52,604 bases of DNA from Sulfitobacter sp. (GTDB taxonomy: Bacteria; Pseudomonadota; Alphaproteobacteria; Rhodobacterales; Rhodobacteraceae), in assembly GCA_024636405.1 (NCBI GenBank), contig JAGXHC010000252.1:1-52604 (forward strand), written 5' to 3'. The notes below the pieces were generated by a model that was not told where the DNA came from, searched no databases, and saw only the letters and a list, made by a program, of their open reading frames with translations. The translations under genes and the position numbers were made by a program. Below, one piece after another: positions 8,079-17,246 of the stretch. How positions within the stretch are numbered: the stretch's first letter is position 1; each line of letters opens with the position of its first letter.

Positions 8079-9806
8079 ATGAAAATGCTGATGCAAAGCG
8101 GGCTGGTACTGCGCCAAGTTCCCCTGCCCCGTCTGATCGCACTTGGCGGGGCGATGGTCGCTATGAGCCTGACCGAAGGGGTCGGCTTGGTCTTGCTGGT
8201 TCCCATACTGGAATTGCTGTCACAAGGAACATCACAGAGCATGATCTCTCAGGTGATGGCGCGCGGGACCGCTTGGCTGGGTTTGCCTTTGAACCTTGGC
8301 ACGTTGGTATCCTTGTTTGTGGTGCTTGTCGGTGTGCGGTCTGCCTTGCAGGTGATGCGGGATCGTTTGGCGTTTTCGGTACATGCACTGGCCATCGACA
8401 AACTGCGCCTTACCTGCCTTCGCGGCCTGATGGAGGCCCGCTGGCACTGGCTGGTAAACCGGAAACGGTCTGATCACGCAGCGTTGGTGACCTTGGAAAT
8501 CAGTCGGATCGGCGGCGGCATACAGGCGCTGGTGTCCCTTGTCGCGACGACGGTCGGGCTGGCTGCGTATATGATCGCGGCCTTTGCTATTTCTCCCGCC
8601 ATGTCGGCCCTCACCTTGGCAACGGGCATGGTGATCTATCTGTCGCTGTACCGGGTCCGGCGGCGCGCGGTTTTGCTGGGATCGGATCTGCTGACTGCCA
8701 ACAAATCACTCATGGCGACTGTCGAACGCAGCCTTTGGGGGCTGAAACTGGCCAAGATTCTCGGCACCGAAGAACGGCATCTGACCGATCTTCATGATAC
8801 GATGGCATCAGTGCGTAAGACGCAACTGACCTTCAATTTCTCAAACGCCTTGGCGCGGGCCTTTTGGCAGTTTCTCGGGGCGGCCTTGCTGGGCGTTTAT
8901 GTGATGGCTGGGGTCTATTGGCTGAAAGTGGACATGCCGGTTCTGATCGCGCTGGTCTTTGCCTTCTCACGGATGTTGCCCGGCCTTATGGCGGTGCAAC
9001 AATCGGTCAACCAATGGCTTCACACCGCGCCCCTTATCGACCACGTTCAGCAATTCCTTGACGAAAGCCTACTCGCCGCAGACCGTCCGATCGGAACGTC
9101 CGAACCCTTCCGCGATATCCACGATGCGGTGCGCCTTGATCATGTCACGCTGGCCTATGACAGCCGTCCCGAACCCTCTGTCAAAGATGTATCCTTGGTC
9201 ATTCCCGCGCGCGCGACGACAGCGATCATCGGAGCCTCAGGGGCGGGTAAATCCACGCTTGCCGACATTCTTGTGGGCCTTCTTGGTCCTGATACAGGAA
9301 CACTCAGGGTGGATGATATGGTGATTGGCCCCGAACAGCAGCGCAACTGGATGCGGTCCGTTGCCTATATCCCGCAGGATGTGACGCTCTATCACGACAC
9401 CGTAAGACGCAATTTGTTATGGGGTGCGCCCGAAGCGACGGATGCGGAAATCCATGCGGCTTTGGCACGCTCGGCGGCGGAGTTTGTTCATGATCTGCCA
9501 AACGGATTGGACACGATCGTTGGCGATGGCGGGGCATTGCTGTCAGGCGGCGAACGTCAGCGCCTCGCGATTGCACGTGCTTTGTTGCGCAAAGTGCCGA
9601 TGTTGGTGCTGGATGAGGCGACAAGCGCGCTTGACGTCGAAAACGAGTCGCGCATTTACGACGCGCTTGCAGGACTGCACGGAGAGCTTACCATCGTGAT
9701 GATCGGCCACCGCCTGCCCATGCTCGAACTGGCCGACCAGATTGTCGAGATGAATGCGGGCCGGATCGTTTCCAGGACGCCGGGACCGCGGACAAGAAAT
9801 GCCTGA
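8079..9806 (+). CDS. ABC exporter, fused membrane and ATP-binding domains
   Basis: 575-residue type IV (exporter-type) ABC half-transporter. Residues about 15-310 are the membrane domain with six helices. The nucleotide-binding domain occupies about 350-565: Walker A GASGAGKST, Q-loop YIPQDVTLYHDTVRRN, signature LLSGGERQRLAIARA, Walker B VPMLVLDEATSALD, and H-loop GHRLPML. All catalytic residues are present, so the protein should be active as a homodimer. It stands alone, with no membrane-fusion protein, lipoprotein or biosynthetic gene beside it. The 299 bp before it contain no gene I can support. The substrate is unknown; lipid, peptide and drug exporters all share this architecture. Ribosome site is weak. 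Confidence 0.88.
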   Translation: MKMLMQSGLVLRQVPLPRLIALGGAMVAMSLTEGVGLVLLVPILELLSQGTSQSMISQVMARGTAWLGLPLNLGTLVSLFVVLVGVRSALQVMRDRLAFSVHALAIDKLRLTCLRGLMEARWHWLVNRKRSDHAALVTLEISRIGGGIQALVSLVATTVGLAAYMIAAFAISPAMSALTLATGMVIYLSLYRVRRRAVLLGSDLLTANKSLMATVERSLWGLKLAKILGTEERHLTDLHDTMASVRKTQLTFNFSNALARAFWQFLGAALLGVYVMAGVYWLKVDMPVLIALVFAFSRMLPGLMAVQQSVNQWLHTAPLIDHVQQFLDESLLAADRPIGTSEPFRDIHDAVRLDHVTLAYDSRPEPSVKDVSLVIPARATTAIIGASGAGKSTLADILVGLLGPDTGTLRVDDMVIGPEQQRNWMRSVAYIPQDVTLYHDTVRRNLLWGAPEATDAEIHAALARSAAEFVHDLPNGLDTIVGDGGALLSGGERQRLAIARALLRKVPMLVLDEATSALDVENESRIYDALAGLHGELTIVMIGHRLPMLELADQIVEMNAGRIVSRTPGPRTRNA

Positions 9807-9913
9807 GGCATGAGACTGCGCAGCGCAAGATCCCTATGGCGCTGCGATTTGTGACAGGTGGCTTCATCCGTGAGACGGATGGCAATGGTATTGCAGATGA
9901 TCAGCAGGAGCGC

Positions 9914-9927
9914 TTGCCATCTGGCAA
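9914..9927. repeat. 14-bp palindrome upstream of the charged secreted protein
   Basis: TTGCCA-TC-TGGCAA is a perfect inverted repeat 160 bp before the gene at 10087. A weak promoter-like pair, TTGCAA at 10025-10030 and TAGAAT at 10050-10055 with a long 19-bp spacer, lies between. An operator is possible but there is no adjacent regulator gene to match it. Confidence 0.3.
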
Positions 9928-10086
9928 AATCGGCGAGGGTTCGCCTGCCCTTTCAGGCTGCTGGAACCTTCACTATCGGCCAGAGTTTCTCTTGTAAGAA
10001 CCGACAACTCGGCGAACCACTTCTTTGCAAGTGCGTTCTTTCAGCTTCATAGAATTTGCGTGTCTCACGTACAGGAGAGCCCACCA

Positions 10087-11130
10087 ATGCCCCGTAAAAG
10101 TATTTTACTTGCCACCGCCCTATCGGTCGCGATGATCACCCCTTCCTTCGCCTCAACCCAGATGACACCTTCAATCTCGGTTCTGGGTGACACGGGTTTC
10201 GATGCCATCGACTTTGACAGTGATGTCATCCGCGTCAAGAACGACAAGGAAAAAGACAAGATCAAGGGAAACGGCAAAAACGAAAAGAAACCCAAGGGTA
10301 AGAAGAATGAAGCCAAGGTTGAAAATCGGCCGCCGAAGGATTTGAAGAAGGCTGAAAAGAACGAACGCAAAGACCTTCAGAAGCAGGCGAAGGACCAGCG
10401 CAACGACGCGAATTTCGCGAAGCAGACCAAGCGGTCCAGCGAGGATCGCGTCATCCAGTCTGAGCGTTTGATGACCACAACCGCCCCACAGAACCGCGAT
10501 ATGACGACTTTGCTTTCTGCGGTCCCTTTGGCGCTGCTGGGGCAAGATGTGAACTTGCAAAATGTTGAAGACGACCGCCTGCTCACCTATCGCAACTGCC
10601 CGCCCGGCCTTGCCAAAAAGGACCCGCCTTGCGTGCCGCCCGGTCTGGTGGACGACGGTGTCACCTATGATGAATGGGTATCCTACGACGACGACAAACT
10701 TGAACAGGTCTATCAGGATCGCCGTGACCGCTACCTGAGCTCCAACAATATCGAATTGCGCGATGGTATGCAGATCGACGATTCAACGTTCTTGTTGAAT
10801 TCCGATCAGGTTGCCCGGCTGTATAACCTTTCACCTGCGCCACAGGGGCAGCAATATGCCTTGATTGACGGCATGCCTGTGCGGCTAGAGGACCGAAACT
10901 ATGCAACACTCGCCCAGATCAACGATATGGCGAGGGTTCCGCTTTTGGGAAATGGTGTGCAGATCGCGCCAACCGCTGCCCTAACGCAAGCTGAATTGAT
11001 GCAAACGTACCGCCTTCCGCCGTTGGAGCAGGGCTACAGCTATTCCGTGCTGAACGGCGAGGTGTTGGCGCTTGAAAACGATGCGTTCGAAACGCTTCAG
11101 CTGATCCGGATCGCACGATCGGTATTCTAG
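10087..11130 (+). CDS. Secreted charged protein with PPG-Cys motif and duplicated C-terminal module
   Basis: 347 residues from the ATG at 10087, preceded by AGGAG (an ATG-less upstream extension is ignored). A Sec signal ends near PSFASTQ. Residues about 55-125 are extremely rich in Lys, Glu and Asn and probably disordered. Next comes CPPGLAKKDPPCVPPGL (about residues 171-187), a two-Cys Pro/Gly motif that recurs in secreted Rhodobacterales proteins often given misleading names in databases. The C-terminal half has two copies of a ~48-residue module, beginning LNSDQVARLYNL and LTQAELMQTYRL, with shared Y, QG, LE, TL and AR positions; the second half recalls RcnB-type periplasmic repeats. Function is unknown. 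It is monocistronic, between the exporter and the copper island. Confidence 0.75.
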   Translation: MPRKSILLATALSVAMITPSFASTQMTPSISVLGDTGFDAIDFDSDVIRVKNDKEKDKIKGNGKNEKKPKGKKNEAKVENRPPKDLKKAEKNERKDLQKQAKDQRNDANFAKQTKRSSEDRVIQSERLMTTTAPQNRDMTTLLSAVPLALLGQDVNLQNVEDDRLLTYRNCPPGLAKKDPPCVPPGLVDDGVTYDEWVSYDDDKLEQVYQDRRDRYLSSNNIELRDGMQIDDSTFLLNSDQVARLYNLSPAPQGQQYALIDGMPVRLEDRNYATLAQINDMARVPLLGNGVQIAPTAALTQAELMQTYRLPPLEQGYSYSVLNGEVLALENDAFETLQLIRIARSVF

Positions 11131-11312
11131 GCCGCTGAATCGTTGAAATAAATGCCTCGGGGCGATGGCGGATCGCCAGCGCCCCGACTTGGGACCAAGG
11201 TTTTGAGACCGCTTGATGGCTGCTTCGTTATGTTCGACGGCCCGACCATGCGCTTAGGTTCTTCCTATTTGGTCCGAAACACGCCATCATCGGAGCCGCC
11301 CCTCGCACCAAT

Positions 11313-11355
11313 GGTTCCAGATGTCGCGGTGTATCTTTCCCGGCGAATTGGAACC
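11313..11355. promoter_or_regulatory. Spaced inverted repeat before the copper ATPase gene
   Basis: GGTTCCA (11313-11319) and TGGAACC (11349-11355) form 7-bp inverted arms with 29 bp between, just upstream of the ATG at 11379. The position would suit a metal-responsive operator or a leader hairpin. No CueR-type promoter with a 19-bp spacer could be made out, and no CueR or CsoR gene is in the window. Confidence 0.25.
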
Positions 11356-11378
11356 TCATACCGCGAAAGGACGCAGCA

Positions 11379-13850
11379 ATGACTGCAACGGATCCAGACC
11401 ATTCCGCGAAAGACAAAAACGTGTCAGATGTTATCCGCGATCCTGTTTGCGGTATGACCGTGGACCCCGATGCCGGCAAGCCGACAGCCGACCATGACGG
11501 CCACACCTATTATTTCTGCTCGGACAGTTGCCGGCAAAAATTCAGGGCCGACCCAGACGCCTATCGCACTGCCAAAGATCCCGTCTGCGGCATGACAGTC
11601 GAGTGTGCCACAGCGGCGCATATGTCCAAGCACGAAGGCCAGCGTTTCTATTTCTGCTCACCCAGTTGCCAATCGAAATTCGACGCAGAGCCTGATGCCT
11701 ATCTTGGCGACCAGCCAGCGTCAGAACCGATGCCAGCAGGCACTCAGTATACGTGCCCGATGCACCCTGAAATCATTGCGGATGCGCCGGGCGACTGCCC
11801 GAAATGCGGCATGGCGCTTGAACCGATGACGCCTTCGGCTGACGCAGGGCCGAACCCGGAGTATGTGGATTTCAAACGCCGCCTTTGGATCACCGCGCCA
11901 TTGGCACTGGCCGTGTTCGTGCTTGAGATGGGTAGCCATGTCGGCATCCCCTTTGCCGATTGGATCGGGCACGCTGCCTTTGGCTGGGTTCAATTTGCTC
12001 TGGCCACGCCGGTCGTGTTGGTTTGCTGGCCGTTTTTCAAACGCGGCTGGTCGTCCGTCGTAAATCGCAGCCCCAATATGTGGACATTGATCGCACTCGG
12101 CACCGGTGCCGCCTATCTGTTTTCTGTCCTGTCAATGATTGCGCCCCAGCTCTTACCAGACACGATGCGCGACGGCATGGGCATGGCACCCGTTTATTTT
12201 GAAGCCGCCGCGGTCATTCTTGTACTGGTCCTGATGGGACAGGTCATGGAATTGGCAGCGCGGGAACGCACAGGCGATGCGATACGCGCATTGATGGACC
12301 TTGCCCCCAAGACGGCCAGAAGGGTCGGGTCTGATGGGACCGAAAAGGATGTGCCGCTCGAAGATTTACGCACGGGTGATATCCTGCGGGTCCGGCCCGG
12401 CGAAAGTGTTCCCGTCGATGGGGTCGTGACCGAAGGGCGGTCTTCGGTCGACGAGAGCATGATCTCGGGCGAACCGCTACCGGTTGAGAAGGTCGAGGGT
12501 GAGGATGTCACTGGCGGGACGCTCAACAAAACAGGCAGCTTTATGATGAAGGCGCAGAATGTCGGTGCCGACACCACATTGAACCGCATCGTCGAAATGG
12601 TCGCCAAAGCCCAGCGGTCCCGCGCACCGATCCAGGCGATGGCGGATAAGGTCGCCGGTTATTTCGTTCCTGCCGTGGTGGCGGTGTCGCTGCTGGCCTT
12701 TGCCGCCTGGGCAGTCTTTGGTCCGGCACCGGCACTGTCTTACGCCTTTGTCGCGGCAGTTTCGGTCCTGATCATCGCTTGCCCCTGCGCGCTTGGGCTT
12801 GCCACTCCGATGTCAATCATGGTGGCGACAGGACGCGGTGCAAGTGCAGGGGTTTTGATCCGCGACGCGGAGGCGCTGGAGCGCTTTGCAAAGGTTGATG
12901 TTCTTATCGTCGACAAGACCGGCACCCTGACCGAAGGCAAGCCAACCCTGACCGACGCAGAACCGGCAGAGGGTTTTGACGAAGCCGAACTGTTGTCGCT
13001 CGCCGCTGCGCTTGAGCGCGGTTCAGAACATCCACTGGCCGAAGCGATTGTCGCCGGAGCGGAGGAGAGAGAGGCACCAAGGCAAGACAGTTCGGATTTC
13101 GAGGCCGTTACAGGCAAGGGTGTCACGGGCACCGTCGCTGGCCGTCAGATCGCCTTGGGCAATGCTGCGCTGATGCAGGATCTTGGCGTCGATATGGGTG
13201 CTTTTGCCGACCGTGCCAAAACGCTTCAGGCAGAAGGCAAGACGGCGATGTTTGTGGCCGCTGGCGGCAAACCGGCGGGCCTGATTGCAGTGGCAGACCG
13301 GATCAAGCAAACCACCCCAGACGCCATTCGTGCACTGCACAAACTTGGGTTGCGCATCATCATGGCAACGGGTGATGCCAAGGCTACCGCAGAGGCTGTC
13401 GGCAAAACGCTTGAGATTGACGAGATCCACGCCGAAGTCAGCCCCGAAGACAAAAATGCGTTGGTCAAGAAACTGAAAGGCGAAGGCCTGTCTGTTGCCA
13501 TGGCCGGTGACGGTGTCAATGACGCGCCCGCACTGGCCGAAGCGGACGTAGGCCTTGCCATGGGCACCGGGGCGGATGTGGCTGTGGAAAGTGCCGGCAT
13601 CACGCTGGTCAAAGGTGATCTTGGCGGGATCGTCCGTGCGCGGCGGTTGGCTGAAGCCACGATGCGCAACATTCGTCAAAACCTGTTTTTCGCCTTCGTC
13701 TATAACAGCGCGGGTGTGCCATTGGCCGCTGGCGTTCTGTACCCGTTTTTCGGACTTCTATTATCACCAATCGTTGCGGCGGCTGCGATGAGCTTGTCTT
13801 CGGTGTCCGTCATCACCAATGCGCTTCGCTTGCGCGGTGAAAAACTGTAG
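11379..13850 (+). CDS. copA: Cu+-exporting P1B-type ATPase with two YHS domains
   Basis: 823-residue inner-membrane ATPase that pumps copper(I), or possibly silver, out of the cytoplasm. Instead of the usual GMxCxxC domains the N-terminus has two YHS domains (DPVCGMTV...YYFCSDSC at about 21-64; DPVCGMTV...FYFCSPSC at about 67-110) and a heavy-metal-binding module TCPMHPEI...[11 protein letters not shown] (124-150). Core motifs are intact: actuator SGEPLPVEK (363-371), the ion-binding CPC at 468-470 in helix 6, phosphorylated Asp512 in [14 protein letters not shown] near 548, and [10 protein letters not shown] near 709. Eight membrane helices are expected. AAAGGA lies 8 nt before the ATG. It is followed 122 bp later by a c-type cytochrome. 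The symbol is by family. Confidence 0.92.
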   Translation: MTATDPDHSAKDKNVSDVIRDPVCGMTVDPDAGKPTADHDGHTYYFCSDSCRQKFRADPDAYRTAKDPVCGMTVECATAAHMSKHEGQRFYFCSPSCQSKFDAEPDAYLGDQPASEPMPAGTQYTCPMHPEIIADAPGDCPKCGMALEPMTPSADAGPNPEYVDFKRRLWITAPLALAVFVLEMGSHVGIPFADWIGHAAFGWVQFALATPVVLVCWPFFKRGWSSVVNRSPNMWTLIALGTGAAYLFSVLSMIAPQLLPDTMRDGMGMAPVYFEAAAVILVLVLMGQVMELAARERTGDAIRALMDLAPKTARRVGSDGTEKDVPLEDLRTGDILRVRPGESVPVDGVVTEGRSSVDESMISGEPLPVEKVEGEDVTGGTLNKTGSFMMKAQNVGADTTLNRIVEMVAKAQRSRAPIQAMADKVAGYFVPAVVAVSLLAFAAWAVFGPAPALSYAFVAAVSVLIIACPCALGLATPMSIMVATGRGASAGVLIRDAEALERFAKVDVLIVDKTGTLTEGKPTLTDAEPAEGFDEAELLSLAAALERGSEHPLAEAIVAGAEEREAPRQDSSDFEAVTGKGVTGTVAGRQIALGNAALMQDLGVDMGAFADRAKTLQAEGKTAMFVAAGGKPAGLIAVADRIKQTTPDAIRALHKLGLRIIMATGDAKATAEAVGKTLEIDEIHAEVSPEDKNALVKKLKGEGLSVAMAGDGVNDAPALAEADVGLAMGTGADVAVESAGITLVKGDLGGIVRARRLAEATMRNIRQNLFFAFVYNSAGVPLAAGVLYPFFGLLLSPIVAAAAMSLSSVSVITNALRLRGEKL

Positions 13851-13972
13851 GACGGACTGGCGATGGCTTGCGCAGTTGCGTTACCATCCTTGAACGCAGC
13901 TTTCCTAGCGCTATCAATTCCCTGCGGGCTGCGTGTCTTGGCAGTGCCACCATAAACCGAGGTCAGTCAAAA

Positions 13973-14506
13973 ATGGCGAACGACATGAAGAACAGCGGTG
14001 CAATGCTTAAAGGCCTGAAAGATCGAGCTTTTCCAATGCCCGGCCGCTCCCAAACCGGCACAAGCCTTGGCAAAAGCGCTTTGGTGGCCTTGCTGATGCT
14101 TGGGCCGGTCACGGCAATGGCCGATGATGCGTTTGATGGCCGTGATCTTGAGCGCGGGATCAAACTATACGCTGAAAATTGCGCGTCGTGCCACGGTGCC
14201 GATCTTGAGGGGCAGCCTGACTGGCGCACGCCCGGGCCCGATGGTGTCTTGCCCGCGCCACCTCATGACGGGTCAGGGCACACTTGGCATCACGATACGC
14301 CGTTGCTGCTTGAGTATACGCGCTATGGTGGGCAGGCAGCACTGAACGCGCGCGGTGTGACCGGCTTCAAAAGCGGCATGCCTGCGTTTGGTGACATTCT
14401 TTCAGACGCCGAGATCATGGATATCCTTGCCTATATCCGCTCGACCTGGCCCGAACATGCCCAACGCGTTCAGGCCGAAAGAACCCATGCTTTTCCAACG
14501 GAATAA
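13973..14506 (+). CDS. c-type cytochrome, single heme
   Basis: 177 residues from the ATG at 13973 (GAGG upstream); an earlier start would add an unlikely tail before the signal. A long basic n-region precedes a hydrophobic signal or anchor (ALVALLMLGPVTAMA, ending near residue 50), so it acts in the periplasm. The heme site is CASCH at 70-74, and Met136 in GMPAFGDIL is the likely sixth ligand. There is an unusual His-rich insert SGHTWHH near 101-107, which could bind copper. The C-terminal helix ILAYIRSTWP is typical of class I cytochromes. Lying just after the Cu+ ATPase, it may take part in periplasmic copper handling or donate electrons to an oxidase; this is inference. Confidence 0.88.
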   Translation: MANDMKNSGAMLKGLKDRAFPMPGRSQTGTSLGKSALVALLMLGPVTAMADDAFDGRDLERGIKLYAENCASCHGADLEGQPDWRTPGPDGVLPAPPHDGSGHTWHHDTPLLLEYTRYGGQAALNARGVTGFKSGMPAFGDILSDAEIMDILAYIRSTWPEHAQRVQAERTHAFPTE

Positions 14507-14553
14507 CGGCTGGCCATTAAGGACAGGGCCAGTTGTGTTGCAGAGTTCCGCAA

Positions 14554-15225
14554 TCAGTTGTCCTTCTTGGGCTTCCGCATGGTCATGAACCAAATCAGGG
14601 GCAATCCGGTAATCAGCCCAAGGCCGAGTATGGCCCATGTGGCGATCCCCATATCTCCTTTAACGGCAACCATCCCAAAATGGGTAAGAAGAAAGCTTGC
14701 AGGCACGATACCGGCCAGTGTTGCCACTGCAAAACGCCAAACCCGCAGGCAGCTTAGACCCGCCGCATAGCTGATCATATCGAAAGACACGAAAGGCATC
14801 AGGCGGCTGGCAAATACCGTCCACGTGAGCGCGTTCTGAGACCCCAAAAGCCCGGCATCGACCTTTTCACCGAATACCTTGAGCAAAGCATCGCGGCCAA
14901 GCACCCGTGCCAGGCCAAAAGCAATCAAAGCGCCAAGTTCCGCGCCGATGACGACCTGGACTGTGCCCCAAAGATGGCCGTAGGCAGCACCCGCCACCAT
15001 GGCGATGGGCGCACTGGGAATGGGACTGGCGACGACCGCAATGATCATCAGGCCGATGATCATCAACGGCCCCCACAAGCCGGCCTGCGCCACGAGCGCC
15101 TTGAGCCTTTCAGGCTCAAGAAGGCTTTTGGCGTCAGCAAGGGCGGATGGCATGAACCACCAGACGGCAAGCACGGCCACCCCGATTGCTGCGACTGTTA
15201 CAAGGATGCCAGTGCGTAGTCGCAT
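14554..15225 (-). CDS. TVP38/TMEM64 family membrane protein
   Basis: 223-residue inner-membrane protein of the DedA-related TVP38/TMEM64 (SNARE-associated) family. The ATG at 15225 is chosen because it follows the DUF302 stop codon by one base (TGA-A-ATG), implying translational coupling. Five to six hydrophobic helices are visible, with the family segments VASPIPSAPIAMVAGAAYG (re-entrant, about residues 65-83), AFGLARVLGRDALL and ASRLMPFVSFDMISYAAGLS. Members are thought to move lipids or small solutes across the membrane; substrate here is unknown. In this organism group such genes often accompany copper and mercury resistance genes, which fits the neighbouring ATPase. Confidence 0.87.
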   Translation of the reverse strand: MRLRTGILVTVAAIGVAVLAVWWFMPSALADAKSLLEPERLKALVAQAGLWGPLMIIGLMIIAVVASPIPSAPIAMVAGAAYGHLWGTVQVVIGAELGALIAFGLARVLGRDALLKVFGEKVDAGLLGSQNALTWTVFASRLMPFVSFDMISYAAGLSCLRVWRFAVATLAGIVPASFLLTHFGMVAVKGDMGIATWAILGLGLITGLPLIWFMTMRKPKKDN

Positions 15226-15226
15226 T

Positions 15227-15613
15227 TCAAATAATCTCGACCGCTTTTTTCCGAAGCTCACGCAGCCGAGCGTCAGCTTTGACCATCTCCGCATTGTCGA
15301 TGAACTGGATCGACGCCGCTTGGTCAGTTGCGCTGATGTCGACACCGCCATCACCTTTGCGCAGGATCACATTGCACGGCAGCACAGCCCCCACCCGCGG
15401 CTCTGTCGCTATCGCCTCAAACGCCATTTTTGGAGTGCAGGCCCCCGGAATAAGATAAAGCGACATCCCTTCGTTCCGCTTCTTTTTCCGTGTCGCTTTA
15501 AGCTTGGCGTCGGTCAGACTCCCAAAACCCTTGTCGGCAAGTGCCTTGCGGGTACGCGTGCCCCTCGCTTCAAAGAGTGTATAGCTGCTGGCCCGGTTGA
15601 TCGTGTGATCCAT
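15227..15613 (-). CDS. DUF302 domain protein
   Basis: 128 residues from the ATG at 15613, preceded by AGGAG 8 nt upstream. The sequence SSYTLFEARGTRTRKALADKGF and then YLIPGACTPKMAFEAIATEPRVGAVLPCNVILRKG matches the DUF302 fold: the GACTPKMA...LPCNV pattern, with its two conserved Cys, is diagnostic. A Lys-rich stretch TRKKKRNE sits in the middle where other members differ. No signal peptide, so it is cytoplasmic. Its stop is one base from the start of the TVP38-family gene. DUF302 proteins recur in sulfur-oxidation and copper-resistance operons and are suspected to bind a small molecule or metal; the role here is not established. Confidence 0.82.
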   Translation of the reverse strand: MDHTINRASSYTLFEARGTRTRKALADKGFGSLTDAKLKATRKKKRNEGMSLYLIPGACTPKMAFEAIATEPRVGAVLPCNVILRKGDGGVDISATDQAASIQFIDNAEMVKADARLRELRKKAVEII

Positions 15614-15633
15614 ATCGGCTCTCCTAAGGAGTT

Positions 15634-15737
15634 TCACTTGCGCAGGTACTAGACCAAGGCGGCGATTGCCATGACAACCCGCACCGCGATCGGAATTAGC
15701 CAGCCCCGGCCGCCCCCATACCGTATCCATCCATCAT
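15634..15737 (-). pseudogene. Decayed tiny glycine-rich membrane-protein gene
   Basis: From the ATG at 15737 (AAGGA 8 nt upstream) the minus strand reads MMDGYGMGAAGAG then stop. Shifting by one base at the GGGG run near 15702 continues as GWLIPIAVRVVMAIAALV, an amber codon, then YLRK and a stop at 15634. This is the pattern of a small single-helix membrane protein (Gly-rich head, WLIP helix, basic tail) such as often sits beside copper genes, carrying two lesions: one missing base and one in-frame TAG. It lies 20 bp upstream of DUF302 on the same strand and was presumably the first gene of that operon. The reconstruction is my reading; family not named. Confidence 0.4.
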
Positions 15738-15947
15738 GGTTTTATCCTTCCCACGGGCACCCGGCCAGCGGCGGCCAGAAACCTTTCAGGGTTGGCCTTC
15801 GATCAAAAAACTGCCTGAACGAGCTCAGAAACCGGAACGTAAGCGGGGAAAGACCAATGTCGCAATCCTCTAAGGGTGTCGCATACCGAGCAGACCGATA
15901 ATTTTAATGCTCAATGATAAGGCTTTTACCCCGGAAAAGTCCGAACC

Positions 15948-17205
15948 ATGTTTGAGCGCCGAATTCCCGAATGGCTACGTCATGCACCCGCGCCCGGCGT
16001 TCGCGGGTTTGCGACGCTCGCCGGGTTTGAGGCCATCACCCGTGGAATGCTGATTTCGGTCTTTCCCGTGGCCCTCTTCGACGCACTTCAAGACGCCTCG
16101 TTGGTAAGCGCCGTGTACTTCGCAATCGGTATTGTCTCGCTCATAACAGGACTGCTGGTGCCCTACCTGATCCGCACCATTGCCCGGCGATGGATGTATG
16201 CCGTGGGGGCGAGCGGGGTTTGTCGTCGGATCCTGCCTTGCGGTCATTGGCACGCCGGAGATGACTGTGATTTCCCTCGCGTTGAACTCTCTCGCGACCG
16301 TGATCACTTTCGTCTGCTTCAATGCCTATGTTCTAGACTACATCGCCAGGATCGAGTTGGGAAAATGCGAGACGCTGCGCATGTTCTATTCGGCCCTTGG
16401 ATGGACGGTCGGGCCGGTGCTTGGGATCATGCTTTGGGGATGGTGGAGACCGGCACCATTTCTGATATCCGCCATAGCGGCAGCAATCATGTTGGCGATG
16501 TTTTTCTATATGCGCCTTGGCAACGGCAAGTTGATCGTCCGAGCCACAAGACTGCCGCCAAATCCCATCAGCTTTATCGGTCGTTTTGCCCAACAGCCAC
16601 GTCTGATTGCGGGTTGGCTCTTTGCTGTGATCCGATCCTGTGGCTGGTGGGCCTATGTCGTCTACCTGCCGATATTTGCGGTCGAGTCCGGTCTGGGCAC
16701 TCAATTGGGCGGGATGCTGCTGTCGGTGACCAACGGTGCGCTGTTCCTGTCACCGATCATGCTGCGTTGGATGCAGGAACATTCCGTACGGTATTCGGTT
16801 CGAACCGGTTTTCTGGCCTGCGCTACCTTGTTCACCGCAGCAAGCTTAAGCGCGGCGGTACCTTGGGCCACAATCGCATTGTTGTTTTGTGCCAGCTTCT
16901 TTTTGATCCTTCTTGATATCTGTGCCGGGCTTCCCTTCCTGATGGCTGTGAAACCATCGGAGAGAACCGAAATGTCGGCGATCTATTCGTCATACCGAGA
17001 TGTCTCTGGCATCTTTACGCCCGGCGTTGCTTGGCTTGTGCTTCTGGTCACCCCCTTGTCGAGCATATTCGCGGCAACCGGGATCGCATGCCTGGCGGCC
17101 TGGGGCCTTGCAGGACGTTTGCACCCGCGACTGGGAGAGAAACGCATCAAAGCGCCAATTTCGGCAGTTCCCGTGCGGGAAATAGACTTCGATTATAGTC
17201 TGTAA
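15948..17205 (+). pseudogene. MFS transporter interrupted by a +1 frameshift
   Basis: Two overlapping frames together make one 12-helix major facilitator protein. The first, from the ATG at 15948, covers the first three helices up to IARRWMYAVG. Then a G5 run at 16205-16209 appears to carry one G too many. Removing it joins smoothly to the second frame at RAGFVVGSCLAVIGTPEM, which continues to the stop at 17205, giving about 418 residues, a normal MFS length. The rest has good helices and the motif RCGWWAYVVYLPIFAVESGLG region near 16650. A homopolymer sequencing error and a genuine inactivating mutation look the same from here. Substrate is unknown. The gene converges on the hydroxyacid dehydrogenase with 41 bp between. 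Confidence 0.75.
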
Positions 17206-17246
17206 TTTAGCCCGTTGTGTCTGCTTATGCCGTCCTTGATGTCGGA

